DNA of 64,000 nt, taken from positions 12,661,001 to 12,725,000 of the forward strand of contig JAMPIT010000884.1 in the NCBI GenBank assembly GCA_026261815.1, written 5' to 3'. Source of the DNA: Monarcha castaneiventris obscurior (lineage: Eukaryota; Chordata; Aves; Passeriformes; Monarchidae). The notes beneath the pieces were generated by a model. The model worked only from the letters and a program-made list of their open reading frames with translations. It was not told the origin of the DNA and ran no database searches. Shown in pieces: positions 47,477-61,000 of this stretch (position 1 is the stretch's first letter; every line of letters starts with the position of its first letter). Both the position numbers and the translations under genes were made by a program.

Positions 47477-49519
47477 GTGCTTTTTCTTGTACAAGTTTTC
47501 CTGTGCAGGGCTATGGCCAGGTATGGTTTTACTGTATAAACACCAAATGCAGTTTCACTGGCAGATCTGCAGCCGTCTGTCTGCACTGATGAAATGCCCC
47601 TAAGCACAGGCACAAGAGCACAGTATGTCACACTTTGGATGTAAGCACAGCTGAAGGTTGATTATGTACAGCAGGTCTAAAAATCCGTTGCTCCCTCACA
47701 GAGGCTTTGCTGTTCTCTTTGAGGTGTTGTGTTCACTCAGAGGGAGCTGTTGTGAACTGAAAATATGCAAGGTTATTTTGTTTTTCGTTTGTGCATGGAA
47801 AACAACACTTCTTGCATTCCCTACAATTTCTAGGGGAGGGGAGAACTGCACACAGCCCTCGATGGATGTCTTTCTTCAGGTAGGAAGAAAGAGCCAAGCA
47901 GGCATCTCAAGTTAAAACAATAATTTGCTTAGAAAGTTAAAACTGTGATAAAGAACCTAGAGTCATTCTGCCTGTGGAAATCAGAGGGGTCACAACGTGA
48001 TTGCTAGAGACAAGTCAGGTTTTAGGAGCAAGCTAAATGAAGAAAAGTTGGGAGTTCAGTGTTTTATCAGGGAACAAATGTTCCTGCAGTTCAGGCATTT
48101 GAAAATTGCATTAACCTGGAAAAGCAAAAGCAGGAACAAGATACAGACATGAACATAATAGCTACTGACTGCAGTGGCTCCAGGGCAGATGCCAGTGCTT
48201 ACTTCTGCAGTGGAGGTCACAGAAGAACCTTTTTGGTTCTTTCTTTTCCCTTTATCTTTCAAACCAGCATTATATCATGTGTTTAAGCAGCAAAAATAAT
48301 TCACTCGTGAGCAGGAAGGAAGAGGCTAAACACGTGTCTTACTCTGTGTGTCTCAGCCGCTTTACCGCATCTTGTACTCGCCAAGATTATGTGGTCAGTT
48401 AAACACTTGTGGTGACACATAAAGTAGCAAGAAGGCAGCTGTAGAAAAACCTCCCTGTGGCGGGGACTCTCCTGCAGGCACAGTGAGCAGAGCCAGCCTG
48501 ACCACATCCTCACCTGGCCAGGCAAGAGGCCACAATGTCCAGTTCTTCACTATCACCCACAGGCACCAAAGGGCTCTTGCAGTTACGAGCTTCACATGCA
48601 GCCAGGCAGTTTTGGAGCTGAAAGACTTTGGATGAGTCACTGAACTGCAGCTCAAGTCCATCTTTTCTCTCCGTAGCAGTAACTAAAGTGTTGTTTTTTC
48701 CACAGATGGCCGCGGGGTTTCCCTGTTGTGTGGGCTTGGGTCAAGATTACAAAGGTAAACACAATAAATGCTTCAAGTCTTACCTGTGTGGGTTCTTTTA
48801 CTCTGTGCTGGCTAGTGACATAAAAGAACTTTGTATTTGCAAAACAGCTGGCCCTCAATTAGGAAAACTGCATATGCAAAAATTATGGCCACTAGACATG
48901 TAGGCACAGAAACCTGACTTTCTGGAACAGACTCCAAAGTCCTTCTTGCAACTTGCCTTCCGCCCCTGAGGTTCAAGATGTGTTTGGTCCCCATGCACAA
49001 AGGAGAAGGGCTTAGATTGGCCAGACACTCTTACCCAAAAACATAGCACTGTGCCCAGATGCCTGATGTTGGTATAATTAATTTGCTTCTGAGCACTCAT
49101 AATCCCAGAAGATATCATCTGGGATTCAGAGTGGAACATTTAGGCAATACACACTCTTCCAAGGTTAGGTGAAAATGAGCTGGGTGTTTATTTGTTTAAA
49201 CCAGAATCCATACTGTAGGCTGACAAAGCCTGGAATTATAGAAGGTTTGGTCATGCATAAGCTTGATTTTTCTTGCATTTAAATGTCACTGTCAGCTGTA
49301 GGCAATGTTCCAGCTTGTGAAGTTTTTCTGAAACTGGAAGCAACACTGAACTTGGCAGAAATGAGATTGTAGGGTTTAGTTGAAAGAATAAGCCTGCTAT
49401 TACAAATTAATGTGGAGAAGGCAGCCATGGTAGAATCTGTCTTCAGGTCCATATGGTCCTCCACTGCTCATTGATCATACAGCCTGTCATGCATTTACCC
49501 TCACAGGAGTCACTCTGTT

Positions 49520-49645
49520 TCTGGGGAGATATTACCCCCATTTTACAGCTGGAAAATAGGACCTAGGAGGGTTACCTGTCTTGCTCAAAGGCACAGAAAG
49601 GAACTGATCAAAGATAACTGCTAATCTCTTCTTCCTTTCCAGATT
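49520..49645 (-). mobile_element. MIR-type (CORE-SINE) relic
   Basis: TATTACCCCCATTTTACAGCTGG at about 49529-49551 matches the reverse-oriented MIR block ATTACCCCCATTTTACAGATGG. A GAAAATAGGACCTAGGAGGGTTACCTGTCTTGCTCAAAGGCACAGAAAGG-like continuation follows the MIR order GAAACTGAGGC, AGAGAGGTTAAGTGACTTGCCCAAGGTCACA. The blocks are collinear over about 100 bp. This is the best of the three MIR-type matches in the window. Confidence 0.68.
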
Positions 49646-52600
49646 GCTTATAATTTTTCCCTAAAGAAAATCACTTATCTGATAAATTTATATTATGTGC
49701 TGCAGAGAAGTGCATATTATGCACACCAAGAGAAGCAGTATCTTTTAAAAATAAATCATTACAAGCCATCCTGGTTTCTGCAATTTACTGTAATTGCAGT
49801 TTGATTTTCAGTTTTCCTGTGAAAGTTCTCAAACTTATCATCTTATGATTAAATGAAATAGCAATTGTTAAAATATTTTTTGGTTGATTACTGATGATTT
49901 CTGGGTCATAATTTTCTTTTTTCCCTGAAAAATTACTCTTCATTTTTTAAAATGAAAACTGTACCACTTTCTGGTTACCAGCTCTACACAAACATGAAAT
50001 TATTTTTCCTGATGATATCTATTTTATCAGAGAAAAAACCAGGTTAAGCAACTCTACAGCAGATGAATTTCACCCTGAACTTCATATATGAATTTGATGA
50101 GAGTTTCACTGAATCAAACATTGGCTCTCCATGCTGCTTAAATTGCAGTAACAGATAATAAAGTCTTGTTCATGCTACTTTCTCTTTCCTGGAAAAAATT
50201 GCCACAAAGAGGCTGTGAGGCTTGGCAGAGATATTCACATGTTCAGAAAATAAAGTTGGGGTTTTAATATGATCTTATCCTGTAAAACTGGGGGAACTTC
50301 CCTTTTGTCAGGCTGAAATTTTGCCTTATTGACTGACATCTCTCTTAACTTCTGGGTTATCTTAGTACTAAAACCTTGTCAATATTAGATGTACACAAAA
50401 ATGGGGAAATAACCCAGATGTTGATTTTTTATGTTGTTGAAATGTGAGTGAAACCTGGAATAAGGAGACTTCCTTTGTGGCACTTGAATATACCAGCATA
50501 AGGGAATCCTTCCAGGGGACTCTAAGAGCCAAAGAGCTAAGAGGTATAATCAAGCTCTAAGATTCACTCCAGTAGATGTAAAAAATTGCAAGGTAGGAAT
50601 TCAGTAACATTTATCTCTCAAAAACAGGCAGCCATCTGACCTAAAAATGTGCTGATTTGTTATGGTCCATATGCATAATACCAGCCTCAGTTACAAGGCA
50701 TTCATGCACATATTGTTAAATAAGCCTCTGCCCAGGCTGGCAGATTGCAGCCTGGATTCCCTGAAGTAAAAAAATAAATATATAAATTGTGCTTTGTCTC
50801 TTTAGGAAGTCATACTTCACGAGGGAAAAGGTGCAGCATTTGGGGTCTCACTGGACTCCTTCCATGACACCAAAAATACAGGCAATCAAGTTAGGTAAAG
50901 CTATGTCTTCAACTTGTTTATTTGTTCAAAAGCCTTATTTCAGGAATGTGATGGGACCAAAAGGCAGAGGTTCCTCAATCAGAATTCTTCCAGTGTGCTA
51001 TGCAAGCAAAGCATACATTCCCAAAACTGTGGCTTTGCTCCTTCAGAAAAACAGGCACAACAACTTTCTTTGCTTCCCACCTTAACACACACAGAGGCTA
51101 CAAACTCAGCAGTCTGAGAAGTCCTTGGCACAGCCACTGAGAAATCTGAAGAGTTTTGGATTACCGACTCACCTGACACCAGCTATTAGCACTTCCCAGC
51201 CTAACACAGGCATCAATGATGAAGATACCAAAATAGAGCAAAGGGAAATGTTATTTCTCCTAGCAAGGCAATGTGTCTTGGATAACCAACTCTTGTCTCA
51301 TCAGCTTCACAAGCCAAATAATGACTTTGCAAGTGGAACTGTGTGGCGATTGCTGCCACCTGATGGCAAAGCAAACATTTTGATTATAACAAATTAAGCA
51401 CAGGTGGGATCTGTCCCCATTGCTGAGTGACTGACCCACTCCTTCAAAGGGAGAACCCTCCATGGAAAAGGGATTGGCAGCTGGGATTAGGGAGGATTTT
51501 TAACCTTGACCTTATATCAGGCTCAACTGTTTTTTCCTCAAGAGCCATAAAAAAATATTCTACCTGCAAAAGGAGGGAGTAACAAAGGGTACCTGTGCTA
51601 TGAGTTACGCATAGAGGTTGGTATTTGCGGGAGTGCACTTTCAAGACAGGAATATAAAAAACTGACAAACTTCTCAGATTTTATGTTCTTTGCATGATAC
51701 AAGGATGGATTCTGCAGTGGAGCCTGGGAATGATATGAAGCTTATAAGCATTTAAAAGCAATGTAATTCTTAGCTAGTAGGATCCAGAGCAATAGGATGG
51801 TCAGAACCCCATCCCTAGAGGTAAGAAATCCTAGGACAGCAGGCTGATCTGTGACATTTTTCTGCAAATTTTAAAGCACTAAGGTTTCCTAAATAGATGG
51901 GTATTTTCCCACTGTCTTTGCTCTAGTCAGTTTTCAGACATCATGATGAAGATACAAAACCTTCAGAAGGCCCTTTCTTACCCAACCTGGCACTTCACAG
52001 TAAAGCAAATATTACAGACTTCATTGAGGCACAAGGCTTGTATGAGCTAAAGGATGGTTAAAAAAAAAAAACCCCAGAATTCAGCAATGACTTAAGCAAG
52101 GTCTGGTGCATAAAAGTTTAAGAGCCATAATAAAAGTGGCAAGCACCTGGGAGATACTCAAATCCTGACGTTTCATAGGGGCTGATTTCTTAACTGGCTT
52201 CAGTTCCTTACAAGTGCTGCTGTGGGTAAGAAAGCAGCCCTGCTCTTCCTATGTATGGCATCTGGCCATGTGCTTTTGCCTTCCTGTGGCCAAGCACGGA
52301 TCTGGTCACCCTGCAACTGGTATAGTGCCAGCAGTGCCACAAAGGGGAGGTTGAGGATAGGGCAGCTGGAAAGGAGCGGAGCCATTCTCTTCATCACACT
52401 CAGAGCACAGAAGTCACCTCAAGTTCTGAGCAGACTACAGTACCAGTTGTAGTCTCTGATGAAACTGGTGTTTCCACTGGCTCTGCTTGGTGATGAACTA
52501 TGTCACTGTCACCTAAAAGGCAGCTAAGTCAATGTCTGCTTTCAGGCTGTGGTGTGGTACATCAGATATATTTCATCCCTGTCAAAATGAGTGTCAGAAC

Positions 52601-55600
52601 TGCCCTGGCTGTTTTACAGGGGGATGGTGTTTCTGGTAGTGGCAGCCTCCCAGCCTGTATTTAATTTGTACATCTATAAAGGACAGATATAAAATCAACT
52701 CACGTAACAATCCTGCAAAGCACACAATTCCAGATCATGCCTCAGCTGCACCTGCACGGGCCCCATTTAGACCAGAGCTTTGCCTGCACCTGCCTTTGGG
52801 CAGACCCTTAAGGTTCCCTGAATACTTGCTGTGTACTGAGTGAGGATGGCCAGTCTGCTCCTGAGCATTTACAGAATGCCCCTTCGGATATCCCACCCAG
52901 CAAATCAGTACTGACTAAATCAGCTTTTTCTTTGAAAGGCTGTGTCTTGTAGGCTGTGAATATGCACATGTGCCTTACACAAGTAACTGTCAACTCAGTA
53001 AGAAGACAACTTAAAATATTACATTACTTATGTAGTGTCAAAATTTAAAGTGTGGGTGCACTTTACAGTCTGTAATTAGAACTCACCCATTTGAAATATT
53101 TGTGTGTGTTTCTCCTTCAGAGTTACGTAATTAACTATTTATCTCACAAATACTCAGTTTGGTTAGGATATTTTGTGTATGAGTTTTCTTTACACCACGC
53201 TAAAAAAAAAAGGGTTAACTTACACCACCATCAAAGTTAAGGATAATTGTCTAAATCCCACTAAGAGCTTGAATAAACCAAAGTTGAACCTCCTGAAAGA
53301 ATTATATCATGTGCAAAAGGAGAAGTATTAATAAACGGAGTTTATTCTGAAGTAATTTCAGAAGAACAACTTCCCTGAATGCTCAGAATTTAAAATCCCT
53401 AATTTGTACAGATACAATATAGTATCACCTGTAGGTGAAGCACGACAAAAATTCTCTTACCTGCCATTAAAAATCATTCCCTTAGGAAAGGGAGTAGTAG
53501 ACACACCTTCCATGTTCTTGTATTTTCTTTTACAAGTTCATTATTGGAGAAGCATCCAGAACAACAAAGGTGCTACTACAGAAAATTTTGCTCTTCTTGG
53601 CCAACAGGGTAATTCATTAGTAGCTGTTCAAATCACCACTGTGACGCCACAATATGATAACACTGAGCAAAATTAAAGAGAGAAGAAAAGCTTAAATTCA
53701 ACACTTCTGTTGATATGCTCTCAAAACTGGCACTGCTAATTCTGACTGCCTATACTGGAATCCCCAAATTTGTTTTCATGCCTTCTTTATATGAACACAG
53801 TGCAGGTTATTTTATTTGCTTTCTGCTTTGCCCTCTCACTGTATTATTTTAGAACTGTGGGTTTGGGTTTTTTTGGTCACATCAAATTTTTACAAGAGTT
53901 TGTATCCTGGATCAAAGTCCTCAGAATTGATACTCTCCACCCCCAACAACACAGTCCTGATGGTGTTACTGCAAGTGCTTTATTGGACAAAGCTACTGCC
54001 AGCTACTGAGATGTTTCAAATGGGAGGAAAAACAAAAAGTCTTTTGAAATTTTGCTAAAAGGCACAGGTCTGTCTCTGAAGCCCACTCAGCACCTTGTAT
54101 GATCAGTCCTCAACTTACTACCACGTGGGATAAGTGAGTTTTGAAAGCTGGAGCTCATTCTAGAGTTATGGTTGAGAAAGGTTCCCTTAGGATGAAAGGG
54201 GGAGAGGCCAAAACACAGGAAAAAAGTCAGATTCTGACATATTAGGTTCATTCTCCTAGCAGTACTTAATAACTCTTAGTACTTACCTATCTACAGCTTC
54301 TTTAAAGTGTCCTGTACCCATGCCAGCTTTCTCTGAAGTCATTGAAAACCAAACCAGGTGGAAAATGTACCCTTATGTTTACTTTACCACAGCAGGGATC
54401 AGTACTACCTTTAATCACAGTATTCCCTGCACTGGAAAGGGGAATACATGAAGTTTTTTGGTAAATATAGCCACCACACATGGCAAATGTCAAGATTTTA
54501 ATGACACTCACTTTCAGTATTTTCCATCTTCAAAAGGCTTCCCACTGGTTGACATACTTTGGAGTAATGACTGTTCAAAAATGCCCTGTGAAGTTAGTGC
54601 TCCAAGTATAAAGCCGTTTTCTGGCATTCTCTCCCTTGACTTCATCACCCCCAAACCCTTAGAATGGGAGCTGTATTCAATCACTGCTACACAGTCCTGG
54701 CACATTAAAAACTGTTTCATGGTTAGCAGGTAGGTACTTTTGCTGCTTAATTTGTCCAGCATTTTACTGTAAGTGAGGTAACTGGCTCAGCCTCCAGGCT
54801 TGGCAGGGTCAGTGCATGTCTGCCACTTGTGTCTTGCTTTGCTGTTCTTACATGCCACACTTCATTCAGGAGGTTTTTTTCCTTTTAATCCAGCCTGCAA
54901 GAACTTATTGCATAGCAGCTCCTATCTATGGGATAATTACACTTAGTTAGCTGTACTCAACACCAATGATTTCATAACATGCCACAAACAGGTGCCAATT
55001 AAATTCCTTTATTGGAGACAGAAACATCACATAATTACGTATTGGATGAGGAAAACTGCAAATAGTATAGACTGTTTCTACTGCCAGCAAAATACAGTTC
55101 TTACAGGATTTATAGACATACAAATATAGTGCTTCTTTCATGCCAGATGGTTGGTACGTAACAATGCCATTAGGAGCGCTTAATTGTGCTTCTACAAAAC
55201 CTTTAGAGAAGAATGAGGTAGAGTTTCCTTTAGTTTATCCAGTACTTTTTCACACATCTGTCCTTTACTGCTTTTATTTGCTTCACATTCTTGTAAAATA
55301 CCCAGTTAACTTTCAACATTTGAGAAAACAGAGACCCTTCAGAGGTGTTTACTTCTTCCTCTGTAAGTTGCTAATTTCCCACTGCTTATGTGCTACAATT
55401 TCAGTAACTACTACTGCACCCTTCCAAATGCCTCAAAGGTCAAGTAGATCAGGACTTCTGGCTTTCCAAATTCCCGCCTTGACACAAATTGTTTGTAAAT
55501 AACTTCAGATAAAACTCTTAACTTGTCTCAATTATGGCAAAGAACCTTTTACATTTTGTCACTCAGTGGCCAAGGTGAGTCCAAGCCATCTCCCTGGGAG

Positions 55601-55660
55601 ACGAAGGGAATAGATCCACTCTTTGTGAACATCCTTGACTATAAAATAGTGTTAATGATG
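49646..55660. other. Intergenic or intronic, no gene seen
   Basis: AT-rich DNA with no recognisable gene or repeat except one CTCF-like motif near 51362. The longest frame (55140-55502, plus, 120 codons) has no motif and a composition typical of chance. Confidence 0.5.
51354..51370 (+). promoter_or_regulatory. Possible CTCF-binding motif
   Basis: GCCACCTGATGGCAAAG matches CCASYAGRKGGCRSY at the first five bases and through GATGGCA, with one mismatch inside the core (T for A) and two at the 3' end. It is on the opposite strand to the candidates at 14.9 and 44.4 kb. Confidence 0.38.
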
Positions 55661-55813
55661 TGTTTGTTTCCTACTTGCAGTTCTAGTCAATCACTCAGCT
55701 TAATACAAATTATGGGAAGAGAATACATCGCTGACCTGTTAGATGGTATGGAGCATTACCTGTTTGACCACATATTCCACCGTTTTACAACATATAAAGC
55801 AGGTTTCAGTTAA
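55661..55813 (+). other. Exon-like stretch after a splice-acceptor-like site
   Basis: GTTTGTTTCCTACTTGCAG at about 55662-55680 is a good acceptor consensus (pyrimidine run, then CAG). The frame following it stays open for 44 codons to a TAA and contains MGREYIADLLDGMEHYLFDH. I do not recognise the peptide. No donor or upstream exon can be matched. It could be a terminal exon of an unknown or non-coding transcript, or chance. Confidence 0.15.
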
Positions 55814-58017
55814 GATACAGGGGCCCAAGTTATGAAAATGTAGGCACAGATGTAGGTATTTAAGCAACTGAGTAAGAGCATTCTTAAATACCAACACCAA
55901 TCTCTGATCCTGCTAGACTTTTGGTGTGCCTGGGTAGTCTCTCAGTTGGACTGAACTAGTAGTGACATTCTTCTGACTTCCTGCCCTCACTGACCTGAGG
56001 AGTATTTTTACTCTTTCTCCTGGCATACCTGTTCTGGACACAGCAGACCTTTCACTTACTGCTCTGGCATTTGCTGCAAGCATTTAGTCCTTACTAAAAG
56101 TACAAGTAGAGTGCAGTTATTTCACCCAAAGTGATCATGCTTCTACTGGCAACCAAATAGTAGTGAACAGGGGGTTTGGCATACAGAAAGAAAGTGATTA
56201 CATAAAGAATAAGAATGTTTGCTTTCTTCCTATAAGCTACTGAAATATGACAGTGTAAGATAATAGTTCAGCAACACTGTATCAGATTCTAAAATGAAAA
56301 AAAAATTTATAAAAATGTGCAAAGTTTAGAAGATTCCATGTTCATACCTTGATCACTTTGATCTTACAATGAAAGAAAATCTGTTTCTGCAAGACAGTAC
56401 CGCTTGAGATAAGCATCTGAGCTCCTCCACCTCCCCCTGAAATAACTGCTCTAGGCCTGACAGAATCAAGAACTATACAGAGTTACTGTTAAGAGAGCCA
56501 CCTCTTAGAAACTTCCCCAACTCTTGCTTAGAAAAACAAGCAATAAGCTTATTTTATCAACTATTCCCTGCACACCTCTTTGGTAAAAACCAAAAATGGC
56601 CAGTGTTGGTAAACCATTTGGAACACTGGTCAAATACTTCCACCAAGTTGTCTTCTCTGTTTCTACCTTAACTTTACGCAGCAGATATTTTAAAGGCTTA
56701 AAATTCTACATCAAGGTCTTAAATCCTCCTTAAGATCTTCCCACGAACATGAAATTTAAGAGACTTTTTTTTAAAGCACAGCATGAAAATGCAGGACTGT
56801 GGTAAAAATCAGACATGGTAAATTAAGTTCTAAGATAAGCAAAGAGTATAAATTCATGTTCAGAGAGAGCCATGCTGTTACTACTGGTGAATATCACTAC
56901 CATTGTTTTTAGTATATTTGGGTGTGGTTAACCTTGCTAGAGTGATTAATGAGACTTCTCTTTATCTGAGTACTAATTCCAAAATTTAATTCCAAATCTA
57001 TTGGCTAACCTTATTTCAAATCTATTTACTATTGTAATTCAGTATTGTTCCTCATCTGCTAAGTCCTAATATACCTGACTGTTCTAGCGCAAGGTAATGC
57101 CAAGGTAGTTTTGTTTACAGAGCTGGCGATATATTTGCCAAGTGTACTAGAGATGGCACTCAGATTTTGCACAGTCAGAGAAAATATCCTGGAATTCCTA
57201 CTAATAAGCATCATGCTCAAAGCAAGGCATGGACAGGAGGATTGCTACAACAGTATTTTTCACCAGTGCAATGCCAGTATTCTCTTTTGCTCTTATGGCT
57301 AAAAATACAGATAACTTATTAAGAAGTTTCTTAGCTTAAATGATTTAGGACCTATGAATTATCTTTCCAAATCTTGAGCATAGAGAAAAAATACAGTAAA
57401 ATAGAGGTCCTTCACACTTCCAAATTGGTAAGCATTGCAGTTCATCAACTTTTTGGTCAAGACTGATGAAGAGGTCTCTCTCAACGCTACATGACCAAGT
57501 GCACCTCTAAAATAGTCCCATGCTAATGACTTTACATTGAGAGGTGTCATGATTCCTTCAAGCATCACTTTTTAATAGGATATCCCAGTTTAAAGTGAAT
57601 TCTCTTGCCAAGATGATTCTGCATTCTAATCTTTATATTATGAACTACATATGTTACACATTTATGGGTTTATGCAGCAAACCCTGAAATGCATTTCTCA
57701 TTTAAATAACATTTTTCTCTGCATAATCAAGTTAGTCTATTCTAATGTAATACTTGAAATACCGGACCTTACACGGCATCTTTCTTGTTGCTTAAAAAGC
57801 TTTTTCTGGAAAGCTTAATTTGATCTGTAATAAAAGTTTTTATGCAAAAGTTTGGATTAGAGTTAAAAGTGGTATAAGTGGCAGTACTACTGCTCTGCAC
57901 TTAAAAAGAGTTTAGATAACTTATCCAGTCAGTGGCAGTCTGTTCAGGGATTACATGTTTAGGTGGTAAAGCACAGTTCTGATCCCTCAACACCTGGAAT
58001 ATGAAAAAAACCTACTC

Positions 58018-58032
58018 TTTTTTTTTTTTTTT
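58018..58032. repeat. T15 homopolymer
   Basis: The run is 15 T followed by TTAAAC-like sequence with further T runs. No associated element was found. Confidence 0.9.
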
Positions 58033-61000
58033 AAACTTTTACTGCTGCTAAAAGCAAGAAGGATGCAAATTTGCTTAAATAGTCACTTTTAGATATGAGA
58101 CAACAATAGAAGTCTGGGGAAAAAGGGGTTCAAGTCTGTGTGAAAGAGAGAGAAAGACGACAAGGAACAGCCATCTCAGGGCATGCTCAGCCATCATTTA
58201 CAGCTGCCACCTCTCAGGATATCAGCCTGCCACCAGAACATTAAAACTTACCCTCAGTAGGGTGGATCCCCTGCAGAGAAAAACATTGTACCATAGTCTG
58301 CCAGGCTGTGCCACCATCCTTGTACACCTTTGTATTCTATTCCATAGCAAGGCACAGTGAACAGACAGTTCACACTCAGAAATCTGCTGGGATTATGCAG
58401 ATTGTTTTCGAGAGGCCATTGAATTCAAGAGGGTTCCTCCTTTAATTAAGCAGCTCTGAGATCAGTCTCAGCTGTTTTTCTGTCTACCTCTTGGAAGACA
58501 GACATTTCAAATAACTTGCACTCCAAATGACTTTCAAGTATCATTTTTCCTAATTACCATTTTTCATGCCTGAGAATAAATAATATAAAGTAAGTATATA
58601 GGAAAGGATCTATGGTATCTCTATGTTGAATTAGACAAACCCAAACAAGAGGTTATGTACAAAGAGGAAGAGTGGCTGAGAACTGCTTTTTGGCTTGAGA
58701 GAGTTGAACAGGTGTAAACAACAGCTGGGCAGAGAGATCCCACTACCTAGCTTTTATCTTATCAGACTTCTGTTCTATATCCCAGAAAAATCATGTTTCC
58801 TTTGCACTGCTAGGGACTGAACAGATTATCCACCCTAGGAACCCTTATTAGCACCCTCACCTGGGTCTGTCCCTGTAAATTCTCAGCAAAGTTGCCCTCA
58901 CTGCAGTTAACAATCTGGTTAAGTAATGCCAGTTGCTGAAGCCATAAATCTTGGCACCAGAACAGCTTGTATGAAATGCCAATTTCATGAAAATTCTGTT
59001 ATTTGAAGGACTTTTTTCCTAGGCATGGATCATGCTAACCAAACTGAAAATTAAAGACATGGTCAATACTGAAAATAATAATCAAAAGAATGAAGGGGAG
59101 AAGAAAGAACATATGAAAATTAGATTTCATTATTATAATTTTGAAGTACCAGTGTTTGTAAAACATAAGCATGTGAAAGGCTGAATCTCATCTGATCAAC
59201 CCAATTAAACATTAAATAATTGCAGCCAATTATGCAAATATTACACAACAATATTACTTTACTCATCTTTTTTGAGCAGTTTCAAATTCTCCTAATGCTA
59301 GATTATCTTATGTCTTAAATGATCAATTACCAGAACCATAACTAAGCAATGAAGAATGGATAATTGCCTAGTTATGATGTACCATACTCTTTCTATGTAA
59401 ATCTGTTGCAATTAAACAAATAGGGCACATAGAGAAAAGATGTGCAGATGTTCTTTTACAATCTGTTATTAGCTCAGGGAATACCACAGTTCCCTCCTAA
59501 ATTTTACAAGCGAAAACAAGGAGAATGCAATATCAAATACTGATTGTTATTTACATGTTATTTCTTTCCTTTGGTTAATGGGACAGAATGCAGTACCAGA
59601 ATTCAGAGTAGGACAGCATGCAACATCAGAAGTATTCCCTGTACTATACTGACCTGTGAGTTCTCTTACTTAGGTTTCGAAGTTTAAAATCTGTAACCTA
59701 TTCTCCTGGATTCACTTGGACACAAGCACAGCTTTGAGTTGACGTAGTCAGAGCAAGGCAATTAACCAGGATGTTAAGGACAACAATTAACATACACACA
59801 CTCCATGTTTTCATTCTTCCCTGCAAGAAAAGACTACTCATTTCTGTGGGTCATTCCACTATAAATTCTCCTCATTTTGAAGTCTCCATCAGCAAAAAAA
59901 AAGGGAGGTGTCTCTCTGCTCAGTGCAGGAAACAGTGCAAAGCACAACAAATGAAACCACCTGGTTTCTTCATGTTAAATGACTTGCAACCAATTTAAGA
60001 AGAGTTTTACACAACATTCAGGTTTACATTTCAGTAAAATAATTCTTCTAACTGGTCCTTATTCATTCTGCCTAGTGAATAGATTACTGCTGGTATACTG
60101 AGGCCTTCATGGGGATTTTTAGATATATGGTATCATATATCAACTCCATCAAAGCTGAGATGTTAAGGTATTGCACAACCACTTTGCCATGCATCTGAAG
60201 TTAGGTATTTTCTCTTTTCCTTTTGCTGCTAATCAAAGATGAACTTAAGGGAAAAATTAGATAGTTCAGTACCAGTAAGCCACATATGGTTGCTCATTAC
60301 ATTATCTTTAGACAGTTCCATGCCATACTCTGGTTGAAGGCACTCTTTAATTTCGATACTGGTCTCATTGGATAAAACTCTCTACCCCATGCTGCATCTT
60401 GACATATACCCCATGTTAATTTTTCCACCTATCTAATTAAATAAAAGGAAAGACTACCAGCAGCTTGTAACACATAGTAAGATACAGAACAAAGAACCAC
60501 ACATGATACAGATTCAAATGGTCGCAACACTGGAGCTACAGTAAGTGAAACAACATTTTGTGCCTGCAGTTGTACTCTACAAAGAAAAAATTATCCATCA
60601 ATTTTTAACAATAGTTACGTTGTCAGAGAAAACCTTCAACTGTTCTTCATTAAAAGATCAGACTGGACTGCAGTTAAAGACAAGAAAAGTCATGATCTGA
60701 GGGAGCAAAAGAAAGTGATGGCTAAGGAGAGGTCTTCAAAATGTGACCAAAAATGAACAGGAAGCCATAAGGCTGCCCTTTAACAGCTGCATAAGGCATG
60801 GATGGTCCACTAGAAATTATATTTTGCCTTTTAAAACTATGTTAACAAATGCCAGTAACTACAAAGGACTTACAAAGCATGGGAGACATACTATTGGTCT
60901 TAAAAAATTAAAGTGCTAAATGCTTCCCTTAATATTGGTGCATCTCTACTGCAAACTAGAACAAGAAATGTTTCACTTTTACTTCTTATAGGACTCCAAT

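Larger units (their letters stand above)
46499..49519. other. Intergenic or intronic, no gene seen
   Basis: No recognisable gene. The only clear features are two homopolymer tracts listed separately and scattered short open frames. Confidence 0.5.
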
